Part shown: positions 34,801 through 46,847 of the stretch, piece after piece
Numbering within the stretch: position 1 is the stretch's first letter
How the letters are laid out: every line of letters starts with the position of its first letter
Assembly: GCA_012845835.1 (NCBI GenBank)
Contig: JABAKD010000029.1
Span: forward strand, 10,232,338 to 10,296,337
Direction: 5' to 3'
Source: Undaria pinnatifida
Taxonomy: Eukaryota > Sar > Phaeophyceae > Laminariales > Alariaceae
DNA: 64,000 nucleotides
Translations under genes and position numbers: made by a program
The notes under the pieces: generated by a model
The model's database searches: none
What the model saw: the letters and a program-made list of their open reading frames with translations, nothing else
What the model was told of the DNA's origin: nothing

Positions 34801-37800
34801 TTCCCGTAACGGCTGTCAATCCACCCGCGCGTGTTGCCCCTTCGTCCTCGCTTTCGTTGCCGAAAGCGATTAGGTCGGGGAAATCGTTTCCGATATCGTT
34901 GGCGGTGATAGTGTCGTTGGAGTTCGCGTCCTCTGTCTTCTCTTCCGCGCTGTCGTTATCGAAAGCGATGAGGTCTGGGAAATAGATGGCGTCGGAGACA
35001 ATGCTGTGGGCCTCGCCGACACTGTAGGAGCTGTGGTAGTGGTTTACGCTCGCGGTAGTGATGGTGTTAGTGTGGGGGTAGGGGTGGGCGTTAGTGTTGG
35101 TGCTGTTGCAGAGGTAGGCGTTGGTGTTGGCGTTGGTGTTGGTGTTCATGACGTTGTTGTTAATGTTGGTGTGGTTGTCCGCGGCGGCGTCCAATGCACG
35201 GCCCACCTCACCGAAGCGGCCCGCAATTCGCACCCAGTCGGGGTTGGCCTCGATCACCGCCTCGGACAGCTCTTTCAAGGTAGACACACACCACGCACGC
35301 AAACATTTAGAGAGAGCACGCGCACGCACATATATAACGGGTGCGAAAAAAGGAAGAACACAAGAAGTTAGAACCATAGTCTTTTAACTATTAACTCTTA
35401 CCCCTTTTGGTCTTCAGAAGGAAAACCGGTCGAATAAAAATACGGATTAGAGCATCGATCACACGAACAACCCCGGATCGCTGGGGTAAGGGGTGTGTCC
35501 AAAGCATTATGTAAGGAGCTGTGCTACACTCGTGCGGCCTGGTGATACTTGTACCGGTGTACGTTTGCACTATACCTTGGATAAGCCCGCGCTCGACGTC
35601 GTGTTTATCGCTGTACATGGCCCCAAAGGGTGAATAGATACATCGGATACGTTAAAAAATCGATGGAGACCGGTATAGGTATGGTGTTCATATATTCGAC
35701 GTAGCGGGGTAGACTGGTAACCTAGACGAGTAGAAAGATAATCACACAAGCTGGTTCCAGCAAAAATCGAGAGTCAGCTTCAAGCTGTTGCGCCTTGGAT
35801 ATTGAGAGCTAGAGACCGAAATTGGCACGGGTTGTCGGTGATGACAAGGGCGAACAATGCCATGACCGACTTCTTTTTTTGTTTTTCCTCCTCCAGATAC
35901 TTTTTACCATTTACTTTTAGATTTTTCGGCGACTTCGACCCTCCCCTTACGAACGCAATGTACACGTATATTAAACTCCACCGAGTACCCGGTATGTATC
36001 GTTATGAAGCATAAACCTGCCAATTTTCGCTTTCCAACTCTCAAAACCAAGGTGCAAAAGTGATTCTCGTGAAAAGTAGATTGGTCCCTGCGGGATTCCA
36101 AGGAGCGCCATTCGTTGCTCAAGTATTATTTGTTTTATGGTAGGCCTTCGTGGCTCCCAGAACCAACCAAGCCTCACGGGCGTCTTCCTCTTGTTGGTGC
36201 GATCATATCACACGTTCAGTGTGGAACGACTCGACGCCTTCCCCAAAATTCGGCCAAAATGCAAAAAACATAAAGAAAGGTTGTATTATGGGCAGCTCAA
36301 GTCCTTAAGCACCAACGCCTCCCCCCGTACCATAGACAATTATCTCGCGAACGACGCCCCCCACGCCTAAACGACCTTCACCGATGTGTTCTCCTTGTTG
36401 ATGCGGTCACGTTGATGTGCTTAGTTTCGACTGGTTCGGCGTTGTTCATCGTTCTATGCATGGGCCGAAGGTGGACATTAACTACTGTCGATGTAACCCC
36501 GTAAAAAACGGATGAATTGATACAAAGGGTGGAAGAAAGGAAAGCAGTAGTGACGTAAAGATATATTGCGCACAAGCCCTAAATCAAAACTGTAAGAAAA
36601 AAGCAAAAAATACACTTTACATTGCCAGACAGCAGGAACGAAGATCACTGTAATTTTAGATAAATACTAAATGTATCAAGAAAGAAGGATGTGTTCCATC
36701 CCAGCTGTTTTCTTGACATTTTCTGCAGCTCTTTTTCTCTTCGTAACACAGAACCGAGGTCACACAGCAGGCGTCCCCCACTACGGTGCATGCTTTCTAC
36801 AATTATGACGAAAAAGGTCTACCGCTTTCTTCGCCCTTCGACTCGCGTCGAATTGCACACTCACGCTACGGCAGGTGCTATCTACGTGTCTATTCTCTTG
36901 GGAAAACCAAACATCCTTGGGGGCGGCTCGAGCTCGTAAAGTTGCCCTTCCTCTTTAGCAGATTTTAGTTCTACCAACAGACCATCGGGAACGAACTAGA
37001 CCTCGCGCCCGTACTGGTGCGGAATTTCACAAACCAAGTCAACAGTGGCAGCCTGTACAAACTCCGCAATGAAGAGGCTGTTTTTAGCCTTCCAAGGCCA
37101 AAGCGGCCCCAATCGCTTCGCCCCCCCCGTTTGCGCCTCAAAAAAAAAATGCAACAACTGCAAAACCACCCTTTCCGACTTTGACACTCCCTTCCTCACC
37201 TCCTGCATCCCCGATTCTTCCCCCATCCATCGCCACAAACGACCTCACATCGACCCCCGCCGCCTCGGCTTCCTCCGCCATCGTAGCGGGAGTCTTTAAC
37301 CCCTCGCGCCCGTCGTCCTCCTCCATGTCCACGCGATACCCCCTAATGGAAGCGTTGGTATCTATGGCCTCTTCTTCTCCATCCTCCGCGGAGTTAGCAG
37401 CAGCTGCAGCACCTCTAGCTCGCGTGGATACTGCCACGGGAAGCGGAAGAGGGAAGGGAACGGGCAGGAGAAGGGCAATACCGGGCGGAAGGGAAGGGGG
37501 TGTCAACATTCTGCGCTGGGTGGTCAGGAAGAGAGGGAAGGGGAGAAGGGGGGGCGGGGGGGGGGGGTACTCATTTGTTGCTTGCCTTAGTCATTTGACC
37601 ATTGACCACGCATCCCTTTTGAGACGAAGCACCATTCCTACTCCTCATAGAGACACCTTCAACATTTGGGCGCTCATTACGCTTCTTCCATATACATTGA
37701 AACTGTTTGCTTGTTCTATCCCCGTCCTGTTTCGCCGTCTGCGGCCACCATGTATCTCCTAGGATAGCGATCGTTTTCTCGCTACTCTCTAGTTTACCTA

Positions 37801-40800
37801 ACTTTTCCATGTCACATACGTCTAATTTCCTCATCTCCTCCTCTAACGCATCCCGTTCCTCCTTGTGTGTTTCACATTCTCCTACTTTGTGAGTCCTACT
37901 ATTTTTGGTTGTGCCACACGGGCACATATTTGTAGCCACGTCCTCCTCCTCCCGACTACTGGTATATCTCTTTCTTATTTCGGGTAGGTCCAGGTCCCCT
38001 ACACGAAATCGCAGTTTCAGGTTTTTCGCGTAGTCCATTCGGCCGTGCAGATACGTTTTAATTCCAATACCTTCCGGGAGGGGAGGGGGGGGCACAAGCA
38101 TGACGTGTGTGCTGTATCCAATAGGAGGCCAAAGGTAGAAGCAGAGACAGAGGGTAGTATTTTTTCTTTGAATCCCGCCAAACAGTGGACACTAGCATTA
38201 GATATACGAACGAGCTAGCTTGCCCCCCCCCGTTTCCCTCACTCTCGCCCACATCCCTTCCCCCTACCTCTTCATCCTCCCCCCTCTCCCCCTCCCTCTC
38301 CCCCCTCCTCCTTACCCATCTCCGTACCCATCTCCGTACCCCCTATCCGTCCACCAGCACCCTCCGCCGCGGCAGTCTCGAAAGGGGCGCGTGCTCAACG
38401 GTCAAATGGGTAAGGCACATAACAAGAAAATGCGCCTCCTCGCCCTCCTCACTCTCACTCTCTCCCCCCTCCTTTTCATCTCTCCCTCCCTCCCTGCCAC
38501 CCACCCCCCCCTCCCCCAAGTTTCTCTCCCTCTCTGCCTCCCCCCTCCCTCCTCTATCACCCCCCTCTCTACCCCTCCTCTCCTCTCTATCTCCCGTCCG
38601 TCCGTCCCTCCCGCCCTCCCTCCCTCCCTCCCTCCCTCCCTCCCTCCCCATTCCACCTCCGTCTTCCTCTCCCCCCTCTCTTCCTCTCTTCCCTTCACCC
38701 CCCCCCAGCCCCTCTCACCTTCTACCCCTCCCCCCCTCCCTCCATGTTCCCCCTCCCCCACCCCACCCCCCCTTCACTCACCCCCGATCGGGTTATCATC
38801 TGGCACAAAGACGTCCTCCATGTTTGACGGAGCCATGGCCATCACGCGCCGCTCCAGGTATCTTCTCATGTACTCCCCTGACTCTGGTGTATCAATGGAC
38901 ATCCCCACGACCGACTCTGGTGTACCGTAGTGGCGGTACTCGTTGCCCTGCCTCGCCAAGTTAGGCGCCCTGAGAGGTGTTTAGTTTTTTTGTTATCGAG
39001 GGGGAGGGGGGGCGGGTGGAGGCGAGGAGAGGCGGGAGCGAAGGAGGAGACGGAGGGGGGGTAGGGGAGGGGGTAAGTGGGGGGGGCTGGTCAAGGGCGA
39101 GAAGGGGTGAGGATGAAGGGGAGAGGGGTGCGGGCGGGTAGCGGGGGGGTAGCAGGGCGGGGGGGGGGAAAGGGTGCTGAGGGCCCTGAGGAGGTGGACG
39201 GAAAATTTGACGAGCAATGCCTTGAAATATGGTCAAGAAAGCGGCGTCGGGCAATATTGAGAGCGCATGACACATGCTACGGTAGAGTTGAAGCATGTTT
39301 TTTCTCAGCCTTCTGGCTTGAGGAGCTCTATACCTCACCCATAAAGCTGATCTCGAGAACAATGAACGCGAATCCCGACAAACAAATCCTTTGACCTCGG
39401 AAGGTGCACAAAAATGTATGTCACAAAATAAAATGAAATTCGATAAAATTTAGGTTGAGGAGCCCTGGCATTCGGAAAATATTTTTACCCAAAAGTACTA
39501 TTAAATAACTCTGTTGTGGAACCCGTCGCATGAAGTAGCCACGTATATGGCACAGTGTAAGCCAACGCTCCGAGCAATGACATCGAGTCCTGGTTTTGAT
39601 TTTAGAGTGCTAATTCGTTGATACTGTGCTGTGTAGTTGCGGTGTATTCCATCGTTTACCTTTCCTTCTCTTGCCGGCCATATGTGTTCCTGTGCTTCAA
39701 TATGCATGGAATAACATTTTTCATTCTACTTGAAATATGTTGTGAAGCGCGCTAAGAAATGTCTTGTCTTTCAAATCGTTTGCTTTGTAACAAAGCGCTC
39801 AACAGTCAGCTCAACCCTTTTAGATCCCCCAAACCCCTGCCTATGCTAACTCCGAGTAATTTCCCCCCAAAAACGGGTTGCCAGTCGTTAAGGGGTAAAG
39901 TGCCATTTTCAATCCTTAGAGACTTTCCAAAGCGTTTTCTAGACTTAATAGCGATTGTATACCGCACTTGACCCTTTCCGAACCCATGCAATACATCGCG
40001 ACCATAAACGACGAGCGCGATCGTATCAACAGCGTATAGCAGTACGAGTATCATCTTGCTGCCTGCGCACGTATCGTATAGCTCCTTTACATACATAGCA
40101 GTCCCGACATATCTGCTCCTGAAGCTCGGGCTGCGTCGTACCTGGTATAATATAGCCAAAGATTTAGCAATAGTTTTAATTCGATACTTTTCCCCCCGGA
40201 AGTCTCACGAGGATTAAGCGCAACGCGTGATTTGCGATCACGGTACAACAACATAGCTTGATCCTGGACACACTTTCACCATCTCTCAGGTTTCAGTCAC
40301 TTCAATTATAGTCAATGTATGCCGTGATTGCAAAACACCAATTCCTGTACTGGTGATACCTTCCTCCATCCCCCGAAAAAAAGCGCCAACAAAATTTAGG
40401 ATAAACCCCGCTGCCCGCCTAACCCTTTTCTCCCCTTCTCTTGATCACCCTCGTGGCAACCTCACTCACCAGCTCACGTCGCCCGGGGTGGCGGAAGCAT
40501 CAGCGTGAAACGTAGCGGCGGCGGCAGCGGCGGCGGGGTTAGCGGGGCCAACAGAGCTAGCAGGGGCGGCCGCAGCGGGGGCCGGGATAGTGGCGGCGGG
40601 GCGAGCGAGCATGGACGAGGTGGCGATGGCGGGGGCAGAGCGGGCAGCGGTGGCACCCGGCGCGTTGATCGCAGCTTCCTGCAAACAGTACGAGCAGCAA
40701 CAGTAGCAACACAGGCGGCAAGCGAAAGGGGCAAAGAGAGCGGCGCGGGGAGGGCGGTGGCAGGGAGGGGGGCGGGGGATGGGTAATATTTTAAGCTTAT

Positions 40801-43800
40801 CGCGGCGAGATAATTATGTTGTGTATGCGGGATGACAATCTCCCGACAAAAGAGATTAAATTAGAATCGTCAAACCCGGCGATCGCGAAACTACTAAGGT
40901 CACGTCCGTACAGACGATATAACACGACAAAGCAAGGCAAGACAAGGTGCGACAAAAACACCCCCTACTGTAGACCACATTGCACTTGTACAAATCCTAT
41001 TGCTGGCGCGTCCTCTTCCAAGTCGTCAGAGCAAGCTGCATCATATCCCTGGTTACGAAATCACGTCTACCTAGCCTTCTTTCCCATAGATGCCTCTAAC
41101 CTTTCTCACCTCTCGCGCCACGCCAGCGGTGTCGCCCCACTGCTCAAATACCGCATTCTCCGCTGTCACGATGCTCTCTTCCGCCCCCGTCTTGCGCTCT
41201 GATCCCAACTGCTCTACCACCACACCAATCCTCCCTGTCTCCCCTCCCTCCTGATATTCCTCCTCGTCCCTCACCACGTCCTGATCCTTCTGCTCCTCGC
41301 CGTGGATGTATTGCTGTCCAGCGTTCTTCAGTGCCCCCCTTCCCCCTCCCCTTCCCCCCACTTCCGTGCCCCTCCCTCCCAAATCGACAGGGTCGTCAGC
41401 TGGAGCAGCTCCGCCGCCAGAGAACTGCTCCGCCGCCATATCCCTCTGCTTTTCCTCCTCCTTCTCCCTCTCCCGCCTCGCGGCGACCGCGGCGGCTCTC
41501 CGTAGTGTAAGGACCTCGGCCTTCAGAACGGACATCTTCCGTCTATAGAAAACTTGCATAGATTTCTTGGTCTCATGCAGGACGATCCGATGACGCTCTA
41601 CCTGGGCATTCTTCTCCTCTAGGGCTTTCGCCGCAGATGACTCCGCCACCACCCTCGCACATTCAGCGTCCTTGACCCGCGTTTTCATCGCCGCTGCCAC
41701 AACTGCTGCTTCTGCCGCAGCTTTGGCCACCGTCTCCGACACCGCGGCTTCCTTCTTAACAGCCGATGCCAACGCTGCTGCCGCCGCTTCTTTCTCGGCC
41801 GTCGCCACCGCTGCTGCTTCCGCCACCGCGCTAGCCGACATCTCGACCTCTTTCGCCTTCAAGTTTGCCTCCGCAAGGACTTTTTTGGCCTTTGTTCTCT
41901 CCTCGACCGCTGCTTCTACAATTTCCGCCGCTTTCGCCTCCGCCTTGGCCAAGGTAGCTACCGCCGCGGCTTCCTTCGCCCCCGCTTCCACCGCCACTGT
42001 CGCCGCTGCCGCTGCTGCTTCCTCCATGGTTGCCGCCGCTGCCGCATGCGCCACCGCCTTAGCCACCCCTATAATTTTTTCCCCCGACACCTTAGCCTCC
42101 TCTGCAATTTGTTCCGCCTTTTCACGTTCTCTTGCCACCGCCTCCTCCACCGCCGCTGCCGCTGCCTCTGCCTCTGCCGCCGCCTCTACCACTGCCAATT
42201 CCTTTCCTACTGCTGCCGAAGCGGCGCACCTGAGCGTTCCGAAGGCTGCAAACGTTTTTCGTTGGCATCGACGGCGATTTATCCCCTCCAGTAAGAGGAA
42301 GCCACGAGACCTCTGAGCGGCTTTGTCGGCGTTGTTGACGGATTTACTCGCCGCTGCGTTATCCTTCATCACGGTTGCCTCTGTGGTTGCAACCAGTTCT
42401 TCTCCCACAGCTGCCTCCGCTGCTGTTGTAGTCGCCGCCTCGGCCGCAGCGGCCGAAACCGAGATCGCGGATGCCTCTGCCGCTGCCAAGGCTCTCTCTG
42501 CTACCACCGCTCTCGCCTCCGCCGACACCGCTCTCGCGTCGGCCGCGGCTGCCGCTGCTAACACCGACATGGCCGCCGCTTCTCCTGCTGCTGCCCCAGC
42601 CGATGCTCCAGCCAATACTCCCACCGATGCCCCCGCCGATGCCCCCGCCTCCGCCCCCTCTACTGCCCCCGCCGCCGCGGCCGCTACACGATCGAGCCTT
42701 CCGTGAGAGGGGGCACGCGGGCATGAGCTTTTGTTTGCGCCACGACCACCCACTCGACGGTTCCGCAATTCCTCCTCGCCCTCTTCCTCCACTTTCTCCC
42801 TCCCCTCCTCTTTCTTCTTGTCAGTTTTCTTCTCGGCTGTGAGGGTGCGGAGCGTTTCGCCCAACGTTCTTGCCTGGTCCTGGCACTCATGTAGCCCAGC
42901 CGTAAGGGTACCAAGCTGTTCCATTGCACCAGCCAAGGTGGGCTGGGCCTCCTCGTCTTCCCAAACAGCTTCATGCATAGCGTCGTCCGAAACAGCCACG
43001 ACCACAGCAGTCTCCAGCGGATCAGGTACGGTACCACGAACGTGAGCCTGTTCAGAGTCGGTCGCGTCCCCGGAAGCGGCCGCGAGTGCAACGCACTCCA
43101 CCGCGTCGGGCGCGATGCCCCCACCGACGCTCTCTCCGGAGTCGTCCGAGACACCCATGTTCCTCAAACTTCTGGTAGACGCACCCTCGACAGTGCCCCC
43201 CAAAGCGCCCTCCTTAGGGGCTTCAATTGCGACGTTATTCAGATCCGAAATCTCAACCTCGTACCCGTCAGCAACGGCCTCCCCGTTAACGCCCACAACT
43301 GTCCCCGAGATAGCCTCAAACATCGCGTACACCCTGGCGTCGACACCCTCGTCCTCAAATTTCTCCAGGACATGGTCCGGAATCGGGCCCGGGTAAACAT
43401 CAAGAATCGGGTCCCGGTTGGCACCCGCAATCGCGCCAACAAAATTGTCCCCCTCAGACCTCGCGCTACTTTCGGCGTCAGACTCCGTGCCCCCGGCATT
43501 CCCCAGAGCATTGACGTCGGCCACGCATCCAACCCGGCCAGCCGCGGACAGGATGACCGTGGTGTCGGCTCGGTTGACGTCCTGGTCGGCGACCACCAAT
43601 TCGTTGGTCTCGTTGTCGGTAAGGCCGACGACCGACCCATCGGTGCTTCCCCCGTCGAGGAGCCATAAACCCGACAGATCATCGTCGCTGAGTTCTGCGC
43701 AGCGGGGGTTGGAACAGGGCTGGAAAAAGAGGGAGGCAAGGGGAGCAGAACCGAACGGGAAGACGCAGGGCAGGGCAAAGGGAAACAAACACTCAAACCG

Positions 43801-45223
43801 AATGAAACACGGAACGACTAACCAAGGTTCGGACGAGAAGACAATATCGTGTGATATGAATACGAAATTTTGCTTCTTCGAAGCGCCTGCGTGCAGGGAA
43901 GGCTCATTTCCAATTGCACGTCTGGGTACGCAAATTGCACGCCTGCATACCCTTTTCACCTTTGCACATGTTGGTTTACTGTAGCGTCCGTCGTTTTTCT
44001 GGCGGGTGATGTAGCGTGCATGTCTCTTAACCCTATCCCTAACACCGACACCTTCCAAAACGGGCACAATCAATTAGGACTACACCTTGCGAGGCTTTAG
44101 AGCGTGCAGGACAACATTCGCATTGCCCCGCTTGGAAGAATGTACTAATAGTTGTCATAAAGGGGGGAGTGCAAGCTAAGATTTTAGGGTGTAACGTCTT
44201 TAATGACAGGCACGCCTGGCATTTTGTATTCGACATGTTTTGACTTACAAGGGAGCCCATTGCTTGATCTGACAAACAGTATAAAACGAGCATTCAAAAT
44301 TATAGCGTGTCATACTCGACTGTGCCTCGTTGCTGGAGTGGTATTGATGCGGCAAGGCTGACTTAAATTACTGCCTGATATTGGCATAATGACAAGGCGT
44401 TCCACGTCATCACAAAGATGTTAGCAAGGACAAAATGAGAGGTCCCAAATTACTGCTATATTTCATATTTCATCCTCCATCCTTTCCGGGAAAACAATGT
44501 ACGTAGCAGGGGTTTTAGCCCTTCAATGCCGGCAAAAGTAGTCCCGTTCTATTAATATCGCCAAGGCATGTGCCCCAACCAACGTAGGTAGAGTTAAGTA
44601 TGAAGACGATTCGAGCAGCGCACCCTCCGCCGTCTGCTCGAGATTGTTTGGGACGACACCAGCTCTACGAATAAGCGTAAAAAAGGGGAACAAAAAGAAC
44701 CTCCTCTTGCGAGCGAAGAGGCTCGTTTTCCCAACTAGAGAAAAAACACGACGGCAGTCTTCGGCGACGAGGCTAGGTCTTGGGTGCGTTTTCTTCCCGT
44801 GGGTACCAACCACCGCGCAGGGTATATAGCATGATGGTTTCTGCAGTACCCGACCACCACATATCTCACGGTACGGAAACCAGTCACCGCGACATTCTAC
44901 GCCAATTTATGTACGGGAGCGGTCTCCGCGATCCTCAGGGGGAAAGGATCACTTATCACGGTCATGATGCATTTCACTAGAGAACGTGCTCCAAGGTGCT
45001 GTTATATAACAGGTGCACTTTGTACTTGAATCGGCAATCGCAGTCGGTACTTGCTCCGGGACGATATTAGCCGCATGCAATTGAGTGGACTCATTTTGCT
45101 CACCAGCACTTCTTCCCAACGTGTACCACCGTTTCTTCCGTTAGAGTTTCCGTCTACAATAATAGAATTTCCGTCGTCCTCCACTAAATACCGTCCATAT
45201 TTAGTATGGGGTGGTGTACCCAT
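31849..45223 (-). CDS. Large coiled-coil protein with clathrin-box-like motifs, about 1528 residues
   Basis: Exons in transcription order are 45223-45104 (ATG, MGTPPHTKYG), 43719-41110, 40678-40470, 38969-38782, 37430-37200 and 35271-34303. Three tentative ones follow: 32967-32886, 32156-32072 and 31941-31849 (TAA). Phases at the joins are 0, 0, 2, 1, 1, 1, 2 and 0, all consistent. Donors are GTGAG-type and acceptors are good (CTTTTTCCAG before 43719). Exon 2 alone gives 870 residues: an acidic region, a Lys/Glu-rich link and an alanine-rich coiled coil at about 383-800. The 35271 exon has an Asn/Thr/His-rich stretch, FPDLIAF twice (LIAFD fits the clathrin-box pattern, a hydrophobic motif closed by an acidic residue), PPGL motifs and a Gly/Arg-rich tail. 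The function is unknown; a trafficking or scaffold role is only an inference. The exon at 32967 would encode a hydrophobic stretch in the required frame and is the weakest part. Confidence 0.65.
33010..33815. repeat. Hairpin minisatellite, about nine units of 85-110 bases
   Basis: Each unit carries TTGACGGCAGTCCGTCAAGG or a variant, an inverted repeat TTGACGG/CCGTCAA, followed by GGCAAGAGYGCCGTCAACCG and ACTAGTTATAGTGTGGGG. It sits in an intron of the large minus-strand gene. Confidence 0.9.
37566..38101 (-). pseudogene. LINE (non-LTR retrotransposon) 3' fragment
   Basis: A minus-strand open frame ending in TGA at 37571 and followed at once by a C-rich tail. It reads like the C-terminus of a LINE endonuclease/reverse-transcriptase protein. 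A CPCG, H and C cluster (CPCGTTKNSRTHKVGEC) fits the Cys/His knuckle found after reverse transcriptase domains. Then come WWPQTAKQ, IWKKRNERPN and the end GCVVNGQMTKASNK. The 5' part, with the reverse transcriptase core, is missing beyond about 38095, as expected from incomplete target-primed reverse transcription. It lies in an intron of the large minus-strand gene, in the same orientation. Confidence 0.65.
38356..38425 (+). pseudogene. Second LINE 3' fragment, opposite orientation
   Basis: The plus strand encodes SRKGRVLNGQMGKAHNKK, closely matching the last residues of the fragment at 37566 (SQKGCVVNGQMTKASNK). A C/T-rich tail follows to about 38770. Confidence 0.6.
38426..38770. repeat. 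C/T-rich tract
   Basis: About 345 bases of CTCC, CCCT and CCTCCCT words, ending at the donor of the exon at 38782. The long Pro/Ser/Leu-rich frames across it are artefacts. Confidence 0.9.
38995..39180. repeat. G-rich tract
   Basis: GGGGAGG and GGGGGCGGG words in the intron upstream of the exon at 38969. The reverse complement gives Pro-rich artefact frames. Confidence 0.85.
39181..40469. other. Intron, one R5 copy, otherwise nothing recognised
   Basis: Intron between exons at 40470 and 38969. It carries GGAGCTCTATACCTCACCCA near 39320, a word also near 29005 and 62415 that may belong to an extended R5 family, and an R5 copy at 39805-39900 in minus orientation. Confidence 0.45.
39805..39900 (-). 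repeat. R5 dispersed repeat
   Basis: On the minus strand it has CCCTTAACGACTGGCAACCC, GTTTTTGGGGGGAAATTACT and GGGGGATCTAAAAGG. Confidence 0.6.
44523..44674 (-). CDS. Possible alternative last exon inside intron 1
   Basis: It has a strong acceptor (CCCTTTTTTACGCTTATTCG then TAG) and an open frame ending in TGA, with protein-like text (GVVPNNLEQTAEGALLES, then LVGAHALAILIERDYFCRH). The phase that fits the upstream donor at 45104 would give a different frame (SWCRPKQSRADGGG, stop TAA just downstream). It may be an alternative terminal exon, an unrelated gene end or chance. Confidence 0.25.
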
Positions 45224-46064
45224 TTCAAGACCACTCCGTATCACGTCGATGTATATGGTCTTATATCTACTTGTACTCGTATGGTCTTATCTTACTATTA
45301 TCCCATACTAGCTGCAAGTATTTTTTCGTGACAAGCCGACTAGCTTGTCTCAGCTCGACCACCCCGGACCAGCATAAAAGCAACTCCAATACCCCGGACC
45401 CTGGCCGTCAGTGTGCATCGAGCGTCAGCTTGAACAGTTGGGGTCCTTCCCAACTACCTGATATGAATCTACTGAACGACCTTGATTGTGCCGCATATCT
45501 ACGCAATCGGCATTGGACATACCGCACTGCTTGTACTGCCTTACGTACCAGTTTGTGTTGCTGTGGCCTACTCGCTACATGCGACTATATCCCGATCAGC
45601 GACCCAATATAAACTACTCGCTACCGCTGGGTAGCAAGGTAGCTATCCTCAATACGACCCCTCTATGGAGGTGACATAGTCAACTTTGATACAACATTCA
45701 ACTATCACATTGAATTAGGTTCTAATTTTTTGTACGCTTGCTTGATTCTTACTGCAAGTGTTATCGCCTACCAGTGTATTTTCTCGAAGAATTTCAATTA
45801 TAATCTTCTGGACGATGTACTTGTCTGTACTACCTATCTGCATAATTTACGAGTGCTTTACAGTTGCTATGTCGCAACACAGTTTCGCTGCTCCGTTGCG
45901 GCGTCACACAACATCAGCCGTTCCCGTTTCGCTTATGATCAGTGACCAACCTTGTACAGCTAATGCAATATCAGTTCATCGTCATCAATGTGTAGCAAGA
46001 CGCAGCGCGAAGCGAGGAGTTTCCTTGCCCTCCTTTTAGTTTTTGTCAACGAAAAAAATAAGGT

Positions 46065-46125
46065 GTGAGCTGTGAGTTATTCCCGAGAGAGAGGTCGATA
46101 CTCAACTTAGCAAGCTGTCCGTGAC
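46065..46125 (+). repeat. R2 relic
   Basis: GTGAGCTGTGAGTTATTC, then GATACTCAACTTAGCAAGCT: a worn R2 core. Confidence 0.5.
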
Positions 46126-46680
46126 ATAATAGATATGAGAAACACCCGTGGGGGATCCCCGGTATATTCAACCGAATGGTACATGATACACATGGTGCTG
46201 TGTAAGACTAACCGGTCGAAGAATTTTCGGGAGGTAATATCAGGCGTACAAGCTGAAGCCAGCACACCAGGCTACTTGTAATGAACAACAAGAAGCACAC
46301 GAAATTAAACAAGAAGGAAAAAGGCGCAAAAGTAAAATACAGAGAAAAGGAACGTTGGTGAAAGGGAAGAGGTACCCAGGAAAAACAAAAAATTAGCGAA
46401 TCAAGAAGGCAAGACAAACACAACAACTATTAATAATTGATAAACAAACCAGGCAGCCAGCTACAAAACGGAGGACACTACTCAATCAGCGTCAGGCGCA
46501 GCCGCGTGTGTGGTCTTCACATTAAACTGACATGATATTTCCACCCATGTGTTGAGCACAACCAGTGTCGTGTCGATGCCTGCTCCAACAGAGCTTTGTG
46601 GTCACAAACTACACAACGGAGATACACATCAAATGCAGGTGATTGGCGATGCAATGCCGAACGTAATGAATTCCGGGGGG

Positions 46681-46727
46681 CTAACCCTAACCCTAACACC
46701 AACCCTAACCCTAACCCTGACCCTAAG
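46681..46727. repeat. Interstitial telomere-like repeat
   Basis: CTAACCCTAACCCTAACACC followed by AACCCTAACCCTAACCCTGA and CCCTAAGG: six or seven imperfect CCCTAA units. A short related word lies at 44028-44042. Confidence 0.85.
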
Positions 46728-46847
46728 GCATAATCAAACCAGCAAACCATCACACGAGACTACGTGCGAGAGGCAGGCAGACATGAAAGAGGAGTGAGAC
46801 AGAAAGAATACTGTCCACGGTCTTGTGTATAATATATTATAAAAAAT

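Noticed and set aside
35904-36177. Minus-strand frame containing IPQGP, similar to a reverse transcriptase motif
   Set aside because: The motif is short, the surrounding residues do not fit the domain and no other reverse transcriptase motif is present.
38185-38964. 259- and 236-residue Pro/Ser-rich plus-strand frames
   Set aside because: They cover a C/T-rich tract and run antisense to a phase-consistent exon at 38782-38969.
41672-42316. 214-residue Ala/Ser-rich plus-strand frame
   Set aside because: It is the antisense shadow of the alanine-rich coiled-coil exon on the minus strand.
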